64,000 bases of DNA from Neisseria weaveri (GTDB lineage Bacteria; Pseudomonadota; Gammaproteobacteria; Burkholderiales; Neisseriaceae). Position numbers and translations under genes: made by a program. The notes under the pieces are model-generated. The model searched no databases, was not told the origin of the DNA, and saw only the letters and a list, made by a program, of their open reading frames with translations. This document shows positions 29,025 to 39,004 of this stretch, piece by piece (position 1 is the stretch's first letter; the number at the start of each line of letters is the position of its first letter). The stretch is from NCBI RefSeq assembly GCF_900638685.1, contig NZ_LR134533.1, positions 2,108,001 to 2,172,000 of the forward strand, in the 5' to 3' direction.

Positions 29025-29057
29025 AAAAAAGCTGCCGGAAAATTCGGCAGCTTTTTT
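29025..29057. terminator. Bidirectional terminator between metW and purA
   Basis: AAAAAAGCTGCCG and CGGCAGCTTTTTT form a 13-bp stem with a 7-base loop between convergent genes, with a T run on each strand. Confidence 0.92.
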
Positions 29058-29070
29058 ATGGCTTATCAAG

Positions 29071-30369
<1,299 letters not shown>

Positions 30370-30419
30370 TTATTCAAACCTTTAATTGAGAAATTGATTT
30401 AAATTGGATATTCGGGTTT

Positions 30420-31589
30420 TTAATTTTCAGAATGGATGTTGTTTTCGGACACGATCCATTCACCGTTCTGTTTGGCCAAACGTCCTGTACAGATATGTGA
30501 AACATTAGACTTCAAGCCATAATCAATAACAACGCATTGCCCTTGTTTGCGTAATCTTTCGATTGTATCTCGCGCTTCCGAAACATCCTGATAATTAACC
30601 ATGATGACTTTTGGGCGTTCATGCTTAGGCAGATGATCTGTGAAAGCACGCAAATCAAAGCTGAAACCGGTAGCCGGTCGGGCTCTTCCGAAATGTTGGC
30701 CCAGATCGTCGTAGCGTCCGCCACGAGCTACGGCATTGTGTGAATTATTGCCGTAAGCGGCATACAGTAAACCGGTATGGTAATTGTCGACACGCAGTTC
30801 GGATAAATCAATATGCACTTTTTGTTGTGGAAATGCGTTACAGATGGCTTGTAAATCATCCAGTGCTGTTTTGACAGCAAATAAATCCGGAAGCTTTTCA
30901 CGTGCATATTGTAAAACTTCGCGCCCGCCGTAAAGTGTCGGAAGAAGAGTGAAGGCTTTTGACCACATGCCGTCCAACCTCCATGCTTTAACCCGCTCTG
31001 CTACTGCTTCGGTATCTTTATCCTGCATCAATTCCAACAAACGGGAGGATTGTTCTTGATCCAAGTTTGCTGCCGAAGCTAAAGCACGGAATACGCCTAT
31101 ATGGCCTAATGACAGCAGAATGTCTGCCATGCCGCCGATTTTCAAACTTTTTAACATTAGGTCGATTAATTCGACATCGGCTTCTATACCTTTGAAGCCA
31201 TAAAGCTCAGCCCCTATCTGTAGCGGTTCGCGGGTGCTCAATAAACCTTCCGGGCGGGCATGGAGAACCGAACCGGCGTAACACAAGCGGTTTATGCCGT
31301 TATTCGCAGACAAAAGGTGTGCATCGATACGTGCAACTTGGGGAGTGATATCTGCCCGTATACCCAATTGGCGGCCACTGATTTGATCAACCACGCGAAT
31401 AGTTTTTAACGATAGGCCGTTGTCTATTCGGGTCAGCAGGGACGTGCTGTATTCCATGAGCGGCGGTTGTACCAATTCGTAACCATGAACACGGAATAGA
31501 GCCAACAATTCTTCCCTAGCGCTTTCCAGTTGTCGTGCAGTCGACGGGAGAATGTCGGCAATATGTTCGGGTAATTGCCAGGATTTCAT
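30420..31589 (-). CDS. hisZ: ATP phosphoribosyltransferase regulatory subunit
   Basis: HisRS-like protein of 389 residues that lacks tRNA-charging function and pairs with a short HisG to form the first enzyme of histidine synthesis. It resembles the catalytic core of histidyl-tRNA synthetase: PPLMEYSTSLLTR, a motif-2-like GRQLGIRADITPQVAR, and the late block GGRYDDLGQHFGR then ATGFSFDLRAF. There is no anticodon-binding domain, as expected of HisZ. hisG is not in this window. Confidence 0.92.
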   Translation of the reverse strand: MKSWQLPEHIADILPSTARQLESAREELLALFRVHGYELVQPPLMEYSTSLLTRIDNGLSLKTIRVVDQISGRQLGIRADITPQVARIDAHLLSANNGINRLCYAGSVLHARPEGLLSTREPLQIGAELYGFKGIEADVELIDLMLKSLKIGGMADILLSLGHIGVFRALASAANLDQEQSSRLLELMQDKDTEAVAERVKAWRLDGMWSKAFTLLPTLYGGREVLQYAREKLPDLFAVKTALDDLQAICNAFPQQKVHIDLSELRVDNYHTGLLYAAYGNNSHNAVARGGRYDDLGQHFGRARPATGFSFDLRAFTDHLPKHERPKVIMVNYQDVSEARDTIERLRKQGQCVVIDYGLKSNVSHICTGRLAKQNGEWIVSENNIHSEN

Positions 31590-32096
31590 GGATTTCCTTT
31601 AATTAAACATGATAAAGGACTGTTTAAGCTTAAAACCGGACAAGCTTGAGTGATCGCTTATTGTTTCCAGATTTTAAATTTAAACAGTCCATTCGAATGG
31701 CGGTGTAAACCGCAGAATAATTAAAATCAGACTTTAACATAAAAAGGCATTTGATGCAGTCTGTTTTTTCTGAAAAAACGGAATTTGTATGGATTGGCTG
31801 CCAAAGTTCCCGATGAGGCCGTCTGAAAATTGTAGGGGTAGCATAAAATCCGGTGTTACGAGGTAGGATGGATGTTGTGTTTGATATTTTTTTCAAATTT
31901 AAGGTTATGTTTTTATTTTATATTTTTTAGTGTTTGTATCGGGATGTAGGGTAATGGATATATTGAATAAATTTAATGTACTAATTTACATTAATAATTA
32001 CTTGCAACGGTAATCGTTTTTATTTATCATTGGGTAAAAATGAAATTAAGTATCAATTGTAAACTGATTTAATCAAGTTTAGATTGGGGGCACGCC
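31590..32096. other. Intergenic region between hisZ and bfd
   Basis: About 500 bases with no credible gene. The only recognisable element in the first half is one uptake sequence at 31816-31827. From about 31890 onward the DNA is strongly AT-rich, consistent with a promoter for bfd. A possible Fur-like site is annotated separately. A minus-strand frame of 88 codons here shows no family resemblance and no ribosome site. Confidence 0.5.
32010..32028 (+). promoter_or_regulatory. Possible Fur-type operator upstream of bfd
   Basis: GTAATCGTTTTTATTTATC shares roughly half of the positions of the 19-base Fur consensus (GATAAT repeats) and sits about 70 bases before bfd. bfd is iron-repressed in several bacteria. 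This is a weak, pattern-based call. Confidence 0.3.
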
Positions 32097-32303
32097 ATGT
32101 TTGTTTGTATCTGCAACGCAATTACTGATCATCAAATCAAGGAAACTATTGCTGCCGGCGCTTCTTCGTTGAGCGATTTGCAGGCGCAATTGGGTGTGGC
32201 TACTTGTTGCGGTTGTTGCAGCGAGGTAGCGTCTTCTTATTTAAGCAATGCCGCTCAAAGCCAAAGCAGTACTGTCATTGCCGGTATTAATGTTCAAAGC
32301 TGA
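32097..32303 (+). CDS. bfd: Bacterioferritin-associated ferredoxin
   Basis: Small 2Fe-2S protein of 68 residues that delivers electrons to bacterioferritin so stored iron can be released. Four cysteines in the Bfd pattern: the pair CIC at residues 4 and 6 (MFVCICNAITD) and ATCCGCCSEV near residues 41-45. ATG 32097 follows a GGGGG-rich ribosome site. It stands alone; bacterioferritin genes are not in the window. Together with lbpBA it adds to the iron theme. Confidence 0.92.
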   Translation: MFVCICNAITDHQIKETIAAGASSLSDLQAQLGVATCCGCCSEVASSYLSNAAQSQSSTVIAGINVQS

Positions 32304-32405
32304 ATTTTGTTTTTAATGTTTGTTTGACAAGTTTTTAGTAAAACCGTCTTTTGTTTAAAACCAGGCGGTTTTATTGTTTGTGTAGGATATATTTATCGGT
32401 TGAAG

Positions 32406-32440
32406 AAACACCGGCTTCCATAATTCGGAAGCCGGTGTTT
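32406..32440. terminator. Strong bidirectional terminator after bfd
   Basis: AAACACCGGCTTCC and GGAAGCCGGTGTTT form a 14-bp stem with a 7-base loop between bfd (plus) and a small secreted-protein gene (minus). A weaker imperfect hairpin (AAACCG...CGGTTT) lies just before it at about 32342-32371. Confidence 0.9.
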
Positions 32441-32497
32441 TGTTTTATGACTGTTTAAATAAGTTTGCTTTGATGTGTAATTTGAAAGCAAACGAAA

Positions 32498-32788
32498 TTA
32501 TTTTTTACAGCTCAAACCTTGGATTTTAGGTTTGTCACCTTCGCCTACTTTAAATTGGCAACTGGTGTGGTTGCTTCCGGTTACGGTCAGGGTGCCGTTG
32601 GTAAGATTAAGGTTAACGGGTTCGCCGACGCCCATGCTAACTGCTGTGGAGGCTAGTTGCTGTACGTCACTTGCTGTATATGGTGTATTGTTGTCGGCGA
32701 TTTTGATTTCTTTGGCTGCGTAAGCTTTTACGCCGAAAGACAGGGCAGCAGTTGCGGCTAATAGGGTAAAAACTTTACTTTTGTTCAT
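32498..32788 (-). CDS. Hypothetical secreted small protein
   Basis: Protein of 96 residues with a clear Sec signal peptide (MNKSKVFTLLAATAALSFG, cleavage after AYA near residue 24). The mature part is about 72 residues, contains two cysteines (TSCQF and GLSCKK) that could form a disulfide near the C-terminus, and has an alternating hydrophobic pattern (VNLNLTNGTLTVTG) suggesting beta strands. AGGAAATACA precedes the ATG on the minus strand. I do not recognise the family. Confidence 0.75.
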   Translation of the reverse strand: MNKSKVFTLLAATAALSFGVKAYAAKEIKIADNNTPYTASDVQQLASTAVSMGVGEPVNLNLTNGTLTVTGSNHTSCQFKVGEGDKPKIQGLSCKK

Positions 32789-32936
32789 TGTATTTCCTGT
32801 GTGTTAAAGGGTTTGTAGCGTTTGCTACGTTTTTAGAATATAGGATAAATCGGCATTTTGGCAAGGTTTTGCTGCGTTTTTACGGAATTTTATGGTGTTG
32901 CCGTCTGATTTTACAGTTTTGCGGGGCGCTTTGTGT

Positions 32937-33719
32937 TTAAACGGTTGCAATGATATAGACCACTTGGTAATCCAAGGGATATCTGCCTTCCTGTGTTCGG
33001 TATTGCTCATAGGCCGTCTGAAAATTCTGCCATGTTTTTTTGCCTGTCAGCCCTGGTGTTGTGCGGTTGATGACATGATTGGCACCGACTTTTTTCAGTC
33101 CTTGCAGCAGTTGTTTCACGCTATCGAATTCTTGGGTAACGGTTTCACTATGGTGCCGGATTCGGGTAAATCCTTGAAAAGCTTGGCAGATGGTTTCTAT
33201 GTCGAGAAATTCGTTGGTATGGATATTGTTGTCGGTGTGTTTCCATGCTTCAGTTAATTGCCAGAGGCTGCCGTTGCTTAAAGTGCTGACGGCGATGTGC
33301 CCGCCGGTTTGTGTTATGCGCTTCATTTCTTGGGCGGCTTGGCCAAGATTGCACCATTGTAATGCCAGGCTGCTGAAGCAGCCGTTTAGCGAATCGGATG
33401 CTAAAGGCAGGGTTTCTGCGTCGGCAAGAATGGTGTGTTCGGCTCGTTGGTTTTGTTGAATATAGGACAACATGCCTGGTGCGATGTCGAGTGCGTAAAC
33501 AGTAGCGTGCTGTTGCTGCATGGCTTGGCTGAACCAACCGCTTCCGGCGCCGATATCGGCAATTTTTTTATGCCAGAGGCCGTCTGAAAATTGTTCGGTA
33601 AAAAGGGAAAGCAGCCGGGAGCCGACTGTTTGTTGCAGATTGGCGGCGGAATCGTAGCTGCCGGCGGCAAGACTGAATGTTTCGGCGATTTTAGTTTTGG
33701 TTTGTTGCGTGGAAAGCAT
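32937..33719 (-). CDS. bioC: Malonyl-[acyl-carrier protein] O-methyltransferase BioC
   Basis: SAM-dependent methyltransferase of 260 residues that caps malonyl-ACP so fatty-acid enzymes can build the pimelate arm of biotin. N-terminal IAETFSLAAGSYDSAANLQ and SAM motif IADIGAGSGWFSQAM are typical, followed by VYALDIAPGML and SLALQWCNL. Its first 29 bases overlap the 3' end of bioF, so the two are translated from one message. In E. coli BioC works with the esterase BioH. Confidence 0.92.
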   Translation of the reverse strand: MLSTQQTKTKIAETFSLAAGSYDSAANLQQTVGSRLLSLFTEQFSDGLWHKKIADIGAGSGWFSQAMQQQHATVYALDIAPGMLSYIQQNQRAEHTILADAETLPLASDSLNGCFSSLALQWCNLGQAAQEMKRITQTGGHIAVSTLSNGSLWQLTEAWKHTDNNIHTNEFLDIETICQAFQGFTRIRHHSETVTQEFDSVKQLLQGLKKVGANHVINRTTPGLTGKKTWQNFQTAYEQYRTQEGRYPLDYQVVYIIATV

Positions 33720-34866
33720 GAATTAATCCTTCGACCAGTGTGTCGATGTGTCGGTGTTCGTGTGCGGCGGTTAGGGTAATGCGTAGGCGTGCTTGTCCGT
33801 TTGGAACGGTGGGTGGGCGTATTGCCGGTATGTATAGTTGGTTGGCGCGCAATAAGGCGGCGGTTTTCAGGGTGTGGCCGTTATCGCCGCACAGTACCGG
33901 CTGTATCGGTGTGGATGATGGTAAAAGCCGGTGGGCTAATCCTGCTTGGATGATGGCCGTCTGAAAATAGCGGATATTGTCTGTTAAGCGTTTGCGCAAT
34001 TCGTCTCCCTGCCGTATGCGGCATAGGGCGGTGGAAAGTGCCACGGCTTGGGCGGGCGGAACGGCGGTGCTGTAAATCAGATGCCGGGCGAATTGTGTGA
34101 GATATTCCGCTACGGTATCGTTGCATAAGATGGCTGCGCCCATGAGTCCGAACGCTTTGCCGAAGGTAACGATCAGGATATCCGGTTTGGCTTGGCAATG
34201 CTCGGTACTGCCCATGCCTTCCCGTCCTAATACGCCGATGCCGTGTGCATCATCGATAATCAGCCAAGCATGGTGTTGCCGGCATAATTTTTTCAGACGG
34301 CCTATATCTGTAATGTCTCCGTCCATACTGAACACCCCTTCGCTGGCAACCAAAATGCGTTGTTTCTCGCATTGGTTGAGTTGCTGTTCGAGTGCGGCAT
34401 GATTTTGGTGGGGAAAACGGCGGTATTGTGCAGGGCCGGACATGGCGGCTTCCTGCATGGAGGCGTGGCAATATTTATCTGCGATCAAAACATCGTTTTT
34501 TTTCAGCAGGCCGAGTAAAACCGCCTGATTGGCGGCGTAACCGCTGGGAAACAGCAGGGCGCGGGAATAGCCGAGCCAACCGGCAAGTTCTTGCTCGAAT
34601 TGTTGATGTAGGTGGGTATGGCCGGTAACTAAAGGAGAACCGCCGCTGCCTGTTCCGTATTCGGCAAGTGCCTGCTGCCATGCGGAGATGATTTCCGGGT
34701 CTCGGCTTAGGCCCAGATAGTCGTTGCTGCCGAAATTCAAATAATCCTGTCCGTCGATATGGATATCGGGTAATGCGGATTGGGCGTGGCGCGGTGTTCG
34801 GGTGCGGTAGGCTTGTTTTTGGTGTTGCAGAACCAATTCGTTTTGCAGAGAGGCTGTCCAGCTCAT
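33691..34866 (-). CDS. bioF: 8-amino-7-oxononanoate synthase
   Basis: PLP enzyme of 391 residues that condenses pimeloyl-ACP with alanine in biotin synthesis. Signatures: YLNFGSNDYLGLS near the N-terminus, GSGGSPLVTGHTHLHQQ, DDAHGIGVLGREG, and the PLP lysine in VTFGKAFGLMGA. I start at 34866 (MSWTASLQNEL), where family similarity begins; the frame runs open to 34929. It overlaps bioC by 29 bases. No bioG esterase gene lies between or beside them. Confidence 0.95.
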   Translation of the reverse strand: MSWTASLQNELVLQHQKQAYRTRTPRHAQSALPDIHIDGQDYLNFGSNDYLGLSRDPEIISAWQQALAEYGTGSGGSPLVTGHTHLHQQFEQELAGWLGYSRALLFPSGYAANQAVLLGLLKKNDVLIADKYCHASMQEAAMSGPAQYRRFPHQNHAALEQQLNQCEKQRILVASEGVFSMDGDITDIGRLKKLCRQHHAWLIIDDAHGIGVLGREGMGSTEHCQAKPDILIVTFGKAFGLMGAAILCNDTVAEYLTQFARHLIYSTAVPPAQAVALSTALCRIRQGDELRKRLTDNIRYFQTAIIQAGLAHRLLPSSTPIQPVLCGDNGHTLKTAALLRANQLYIPAIRPPTVPNGQARLRITLTAAHEHRHIDTLVEGLIHAFHATNQN

Positions 34867-34952
34867 AATGTTAAACGGCTTGTATGATACAAATTTGCAT
34901 AGTGTGTTGTTTTTTGTCACTGATGTCAAAGAATGATGTCGATATATAAAAA

Positions 34953-34979
34953 AGGCCGTCTGAAATTTTCAGACGGCCT
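34953..34979. terminator. DUS hairpin after leuB
   Basis: Twelve-bp inverted DUS pair with a 3-base loop and an A run on its left flank, 29 bases past the leuB stop (minus strand) and upstream of bioF. Confidence 0.6.
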
Positions 34980-35008
34980 GTAAACATAAATTTGACTGTT
35001 TTTAGGTA

Positions 35009-36079
35009 TTACAGCGCATTCAAAACGGCATTGCCCATTTCGGAGCAGGAAACGAGTTTGCAGCCTTCTTCAAAAATATCGCCGGTGCGGAAGCCTTGCT
35101 CCAACACGGTTTGAACGGCGTTTTCGATGCGTTTGGCTCCGGCTTCGTCGTTCAGGCTGTAACGCACGAGCATTGCCAGCGAAAGAATGGTTGCCAGCGG
35201 GTTGGCTTTGTCTTGGCCTGCGATATCGGGGGCGGAACCGTGCGAGGGTTCGTACAAACCTTTGCCGGTTTCGTTTAAAGACGCAGACGGCAGCATACCG
35301 ATAGAGCCGGTCAGCATCGATGCCTGATCGCTCAGAATATCGCCGAAAATATTGCCGGTGGCAATCACGTCAAACTGTTTCGGCGCGCGCACAAGCTGCA
35401 TGGCGGCGTTGTCGACATACATGTGCGAAAGTTCTACGTCAGGGTAATCTTTAGCGGTTTCGGTAAAGATTTCTTTCCACAATTCGGTGGTTTCCAATAC
35501 GTTGGCTTTATCGACCGAACACAGCTTTTTATTGCGTTTTTGTGCGGCTTCAAACGACACTTTGGCGATGCGGCGGATTTCGCTTTCGCTGTATTTCATG
35601 GTGTTGAAGCCTTCGCGTTCGCCGTTTTCCTGCGTGCGGATGCCGCGCGGTTCGCCGAAATAAATATCGCCGGTGAGTTCGCGCACAATCAGAATATCCA
35701 AGCCCGCAACCACTTCGGGTTTGAGCGTGGAAGCATTGGCCAATTCTTTATACAGGATGGCGGGGCGCAGGTTGGCAAACAGGTTTAAATCTTTGCGGAT
35801 GGCCAGCAAACCGCGCTCGGGGCGGAGCGGGCGGTCGAGATTGTCGTATTGCGGGCCGCCGACGGCACCGAGCAATACGGCATCGGCTTCGCGGCAGAGT
35901 TTTTGAGTGAATTCGGGGTAAGGGTGGCCGTATTCGTCGTAAGCGGCGCCACCGAGCGGGGCGTATTGATACTGGACATCGAGGCCGTCTGAAATCAATT
36001 TGTCTAACACGCGCACGGCTTGGGCGATGATTTCGGGGCCGATGCCGTCGCCGGGAAGAATGGCAATTTGTTTGGTCAT
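35009..36079 (-). CDS. leuB: 3-isopropylmalate dehydrogenase
   Basis: NAD-dependent enzyme of leucine synthesis, 356 residues, oxidising and decarboxylating 3-isopropylmalate. Family blocks: [11 protein letters not shown] at the N-terminus, [25 protein letters not shown], and the metal and substrate region [21 protein letters not shown], with [12 protein letters not shown] for NAD binding. The last gene of the leuC-entericidin-leuD-leuB series on the minus strand. Confidence 0.98.
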   Translation of the reverse strand: MTKQIAILPGDGIGPEIIAQAVRVLDKLISDGLDVQYQYAPLGGAAYDEYGHPYPEFTQKLCREADAVLLGAVGGPQYDNLDRPLRPERGLLAIRKDLNLFANLRPAILYKELANASTLKPEVVAGLDILIVRELTGDIYFGEPRGIRTQENGEREGFNTMKYSESEIRRIAKVSFEAAQKRNKKLCSVDKANVLETTELWKEIFTETAKDYPDVELSHMYVDNAAMQLVRAPKQFDVIATGNIFGDILSDQASMLTGSIGMLPSASLNETGKGLYEPSHGSAPDIAGQDKANPLATILSLAMLVRYSLNDEAGAKRIENAVQTVLEQGFRTGDIFEEGCKLVSCSEMGNAVLNAL

Positions 36080-36143
36080 GCAATATTTTCCTTTGCTGAA
36101 CAGAATATTAAGTTTGATATTAAATATGTTTGGGTATGTAGTC

Positions 36144-36169
36144 AGGCCGTCTGAAATTTCAGACGGCCT
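36144..36169. terminator. DUS hairpin between leuD and leuB
   Basis: Inverted DUS pair with a 2-base loop, 9 bases past the leuD stop on the minus strand. Confidence 0.6.
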
Positions 36170-36178
36170 TTATTGTTT

Positions 36179-36820
36179 TTAGGCATTAAACAGCCAAGGC
36201 TGGGTTTGTTTGCGTTTGGCTTCAAATGCTTTGATTTCGTCTGCATGCTGCAGAGTCAGACCGATTTCGTCTAAGCCGTTGAGCAGGCAGTGTTTGCGGT
36301 GCTCGGTGATGTCGAAGCCGAATGCTTCGCCGCTTGGTGTGGTTACGGTTTGTTTTTCCAAATCGATAGAAAGCCGGTAGCCTTCTGCGGCTTCGGTTTC
36401 CTGAAACAGTTTATCTACAATTTCTTCACTTAATACGATCGGCAGCAGGCCGTTTTTATAGCAGTTGTTGAAGAAAATGTCGGCGAAAGAAGGAGCGATA
36501 ACGGCGCGGAAACCATAGTCGTCTAAAGCCCAGGGGGCGTGTTCGCGTGATGAGCCGCAGCCGAAGTTTTTACGGGTGAGCAGAATTTGCGCACCTTGGT
36601 AGCGTGGTTGGTTCAGTGAGAAATCAGGATTAAGCGGACGCTTGCTGTTGTCCATGCCGGGTTCGCCGTGATCTAAATAACGCCACTCATCGAAGCAGTT
36701 GGGGCCGAAGCCTGAACGTTTGATGGATTTGAGAAATTGCTTGGGTATGATTGCATCGGTATCGACATTGGAGCGGTCGAGCGGGGCAACCAATGCAGTA
36801 ATTTTGGTAAAGGCTTTCAT
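36179..36820 (-). CDS. leuD: 3-isopropylmalate dehydratase small subunit
   Basis: Small (swivelling-domain) subunit of isopropylmalate isomerase, 213 residues, partner of Leu[35 protein letters not shown] and [16 protein letters not shown] are diagnostic. Two small lipoprotein genes separate it from leuC, all on the minus strand. Confidence 0.98.
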   Translation of the reverse strand: MKAFTKITALVAPLDRSNVDTDAIIPKQFLKSIKRSGFGPNCFDEWRYLDHGEPGMDNSKRPLNPDFSLNQPRYQGAQILLTRKNFGCGSSREHAPWALDDYGFRAVIAPSFADIFFNNCYKNGLLPIVLSEEIVDKLFQETEAAEGYRLSIDLEKQTVTTPSGEAFGFDITEHRKHCLLNGLDEIGLTLQHADEIKAFEAKRKQTQPWLFNA

Positions 36821-36868
36821 GGTGTACTTTCAGTCGGAATCACCCCGCCTTGCGGCGGGGGTAATGAA

Positions 36869-37009
36869 TTACATAGCAGATTTAACGTCTTGTGCCGTGT
36901 TGGTTACAGCGTTACCTGCAGCGCTGACATCTTTACCTGCGCCGGCAATGGTATTGCAACCGGCCAAGAAAGAAACGGCGGTAAGAGCGATCAGTGCGAA
37001 TTTTTTCAT
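36869..37009 (-). CDS. Entericidin A/B-family small lipoprotein, copy 1
   Basis: A 46-residue lipoprotein: MKKFALIALTAVSFLAGC with lipobox LAGC and Cys18, then CNTIAGAGKDVSAAGNAV, the entericidin core, and a short amphipathic tail. In E. coli, EcnA and EcnB form a small membrane lipoprotein pair linked to stationary-phase lysis. The start has AAGGAG eight bases upstream. It is shorter than the usual 60-codon cutoff, so easily missed. A paralogue lies 30 bases upstream. Confidence 0.88.
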   Translation of the reverse strand: MKKFALIALTAVSFLAGCNTIAGAGKDVSAAGNAVTNTAQDVKSAM

Positions 37010-37039
37010 TATTAAACTCCTTTGATTGAACAATCCCAA

Positions 37040-37162
37040 TTATTGGGCAACATGGGTAACAGCGCGTCCTACTGCGCTGACATCTTTACCTGCACCGGCA
37101 ATGGTGTTGCAGCCGGTTAGCAATGCTACGGTAGCAATTGTGATTAAAGCTAATTTTTTCAT
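37040..37162 (-). CDS. Entericidin A/B-family small lipoprotein, copy 2
   Basis: A 40-residue lipoprotein: MKKLALITIATVALLTGC with lipobox LTGC and Cys18, then NTIAGAGKDVSAVGRAV, almost the same core as copy 1, but with a shorter tail ending THVAQ. AAGGAG lies nine bases before the ATG. The two copies are a tandem duplication sitting inside the leucine gene cluster between leuC and leuD. Confidence 0.88.
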   Translation of the reverse strand: MKKLALITIATVALLTGCNTIAGAGKDVSAVGRAVTHVAQ

Positions 37163-37335
37163 CGTTTCCCACTCCTTATAAATGGTATATGGTGAAATCA
37201 CTTATTAAGTACAACCAAGAACCTTGGTATTCATCATAATGCCAAATACTTCTTTGAAATTCAATGATACTTATGCAGGTTTGCTGAAGCTGCTTATAAC
37301 CCTTTGATTTTCATTATTTGATATTGATAAAAATA

Positions 37336-38745
37336 TTAAATTAAGCTGCGCACATCGGTAAAGTGTCCGGCCACCGCCGCCGCCGCCGCCATAGCGGGGC
37401 TCACCAAATGGGTGCGTCCGCCGTTACCTTGGCGGCCTTCGAAATTGCGGTTGGAAGTGGAGGCGCAGCGTTCTTGCGGTTCCAAGCGGTCGGCATTCAT
37501 GGCCAAGCACATCGAACAGCCCGGCTCGCGCCATTCGAAGCCCGCTGCGGTGAAGATTTTGTCCAAACCTTCTTTTTCGGCTTGCTCCTTAACCAAACCC
37601 GAGCCGGGCACCACCAAAACGCGTTTCACGTTATCCGCTTTCAGACGGCCTTTAGCTACGGCGGCGGCTTCGCGCAAATCTTCGATGCGGCTGTTGGTGC
37701 AGGAGCCGATAAACACCACGTCTACCGGAATTTTGTTCAGCGGCGTGTCGGCGGTTAAGCCCATGTATTCGAGGGCGCGTTCCATGCCGCTGCGTTTAAC
37801 GGGGTCGGATTCTTGCGCCGGATTCGGCACTTTGCCGTTGATGTCCAACACCATTTCGGGTGAAGTGCCCCACGTTACCTGCGGTTCGATATCGGCGGCA
37901 TCAAACTCGAATACGCTGTCGAATGGCGCGCCTTCGTCGGAAACCAGCGTTTTCCAGTAAGCAACGGCTTGCTCCCATGCTTCGCCTTTGGGAGCGAAAG
38001 GTTTGTCTTTTACATATTCGATGGTGGTGTCGTCCACCGCCACGATGCCCGAACGCGCGCCGGCTTCAATCGCCATATTGCACAAGGTCATGCGGCCTTC
38101 CATGCTGAGCGAGCGGATGGCTTCGCCGCCGAATTCGATTGCATAGCCGGTGCCGCCTGCGGTGCCGATTCGGCCGATAATGTATAAGGCCACGTCTTTG
38201 GCGGTTACGCCCGGTTTCAGACGGCCGTTGACCTTAATCAGCATGGATTTGGACTTTTTGGCCGTGATGCATTGGGTAGCCATCACATGTTCGACTTCGG
38301 AAGTGCCGATGCCGTGTGCCAATGCGCCGAATGCGCCGTGGGTGGAGGTGTGCGAATCGCCGCAAACCACGGTCATGCCGGGCAGGGTGGCACCTTGTTC
38401 CGGCCCCATCACATGCACGATGCCTTGCCCTTTGTCTTTGAACGGGAAATAAGCCAGCGCGCCGAATTCTTTGATATTGCCGTCTAAAGTGTCAACTTGC
38501 AGCTTGGAAATCGGGTCTTGGATACCTTTGTCCCAGTTGTCGGTTGGCGTATTGTGGTCGGCGGTGGAAACCACGCTGTCGACGCGCCACAATTTGCGAC
38601 CGGCCATTTTCAAACCTTCAAAGGCTTGCGGGCTGGTTACTTCGTGAACCAGATGGCGGTCGATATAGAGTAAAACCGTGCCGTCTTCTTCTTGGCGGAC
38701 GATATGGCTGTTCCAGAGTTTGTCGTAGAGGGTTTGTGGATTCAT
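37336..38745 (-). CDS. leuC: 3-isopropylmalate dehydratase large subunit
   Basis: Aconitase-family 4Fe-4S enzyme of 469 residues that isomerises 2-isopropylmalate to 3-isopropylmalate. Cluster ligands are visible in FIGSCTNSR and PGCSMC, and the conserved [16 protein letters not shown] and [17 protein letters not shown] blocks are present. I start at ATG 38745 ([11 protein letters not shown]); an ATG two codons upstream (38751) is equally possible. Confidence 0.97.
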   Translation of the reverse strand: MNPQTLYDKLWNSHIVRQEEDGTVLLYIDRHLVHEVTSPQAFEGLKMAGRKLWRVDSVVSTADHNTPTDNWDKGIQDPISKLQVDTLDGNIKEFGALAYFPFKDKGQGIVHVMGPEQGATLPGMTVVCGDSHTSTHGAFGALAHGIGTSEVEHVMATQCITAKKSKSMLIKVNGRLKPGVTAKDVALYIIGRIGTAGGTGYAIEFGGEAIRSLSMEGRMTLCNMAIEAGARSGIVAVDDTTIEYVKDKPFAPKGEAWEQAVAYWKTLVSDEGAPFDSVFEFDAADIEPQVTWGTSPEMVLDINGKVPNPAQESDPVKRSGMERALEYMGLTADTPLNKIPVDVVFIGSCTNSRIEDLREAAAVAKGRLKADNVKRVLVVPGSGLVKEQAEKEGLDKIFTAAGFEWREPGCSMCLAMNADRLEPQERCASTSNRNFEGRQGNGGRTHLVSPAMAAAAAVAGHFTDVRSLI

Positions 38746-39004
38746 GATCATTTGCTTTGGAAGTGGATGTTCGGAGAAATCAGTTAATTTATTAGGCTAT
38801 ATTAGACTCGTCGTTAACTTATTGCAACCTTTTTGTCTAATTTATTGTCAACAATCTGAACTCGCTCCTTTATATCGCAAAAATTAGACATTTTGTCTTT
38901 TTATTGTGTCCGGGAAAAGATTTTATTTAAAACATTCTTGCTTTTCAGAGGTTAAAAAATTTATTATCTACCAATGTTAATTTCAATATTAGGAAGTATA
39001 AATT

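Noticed and set aside
31630..31896. 88-codon minus-strand gene upstream of bfd
   Set aside because: No ribosome site, no family resemblance, and an embedded uptake sequence.
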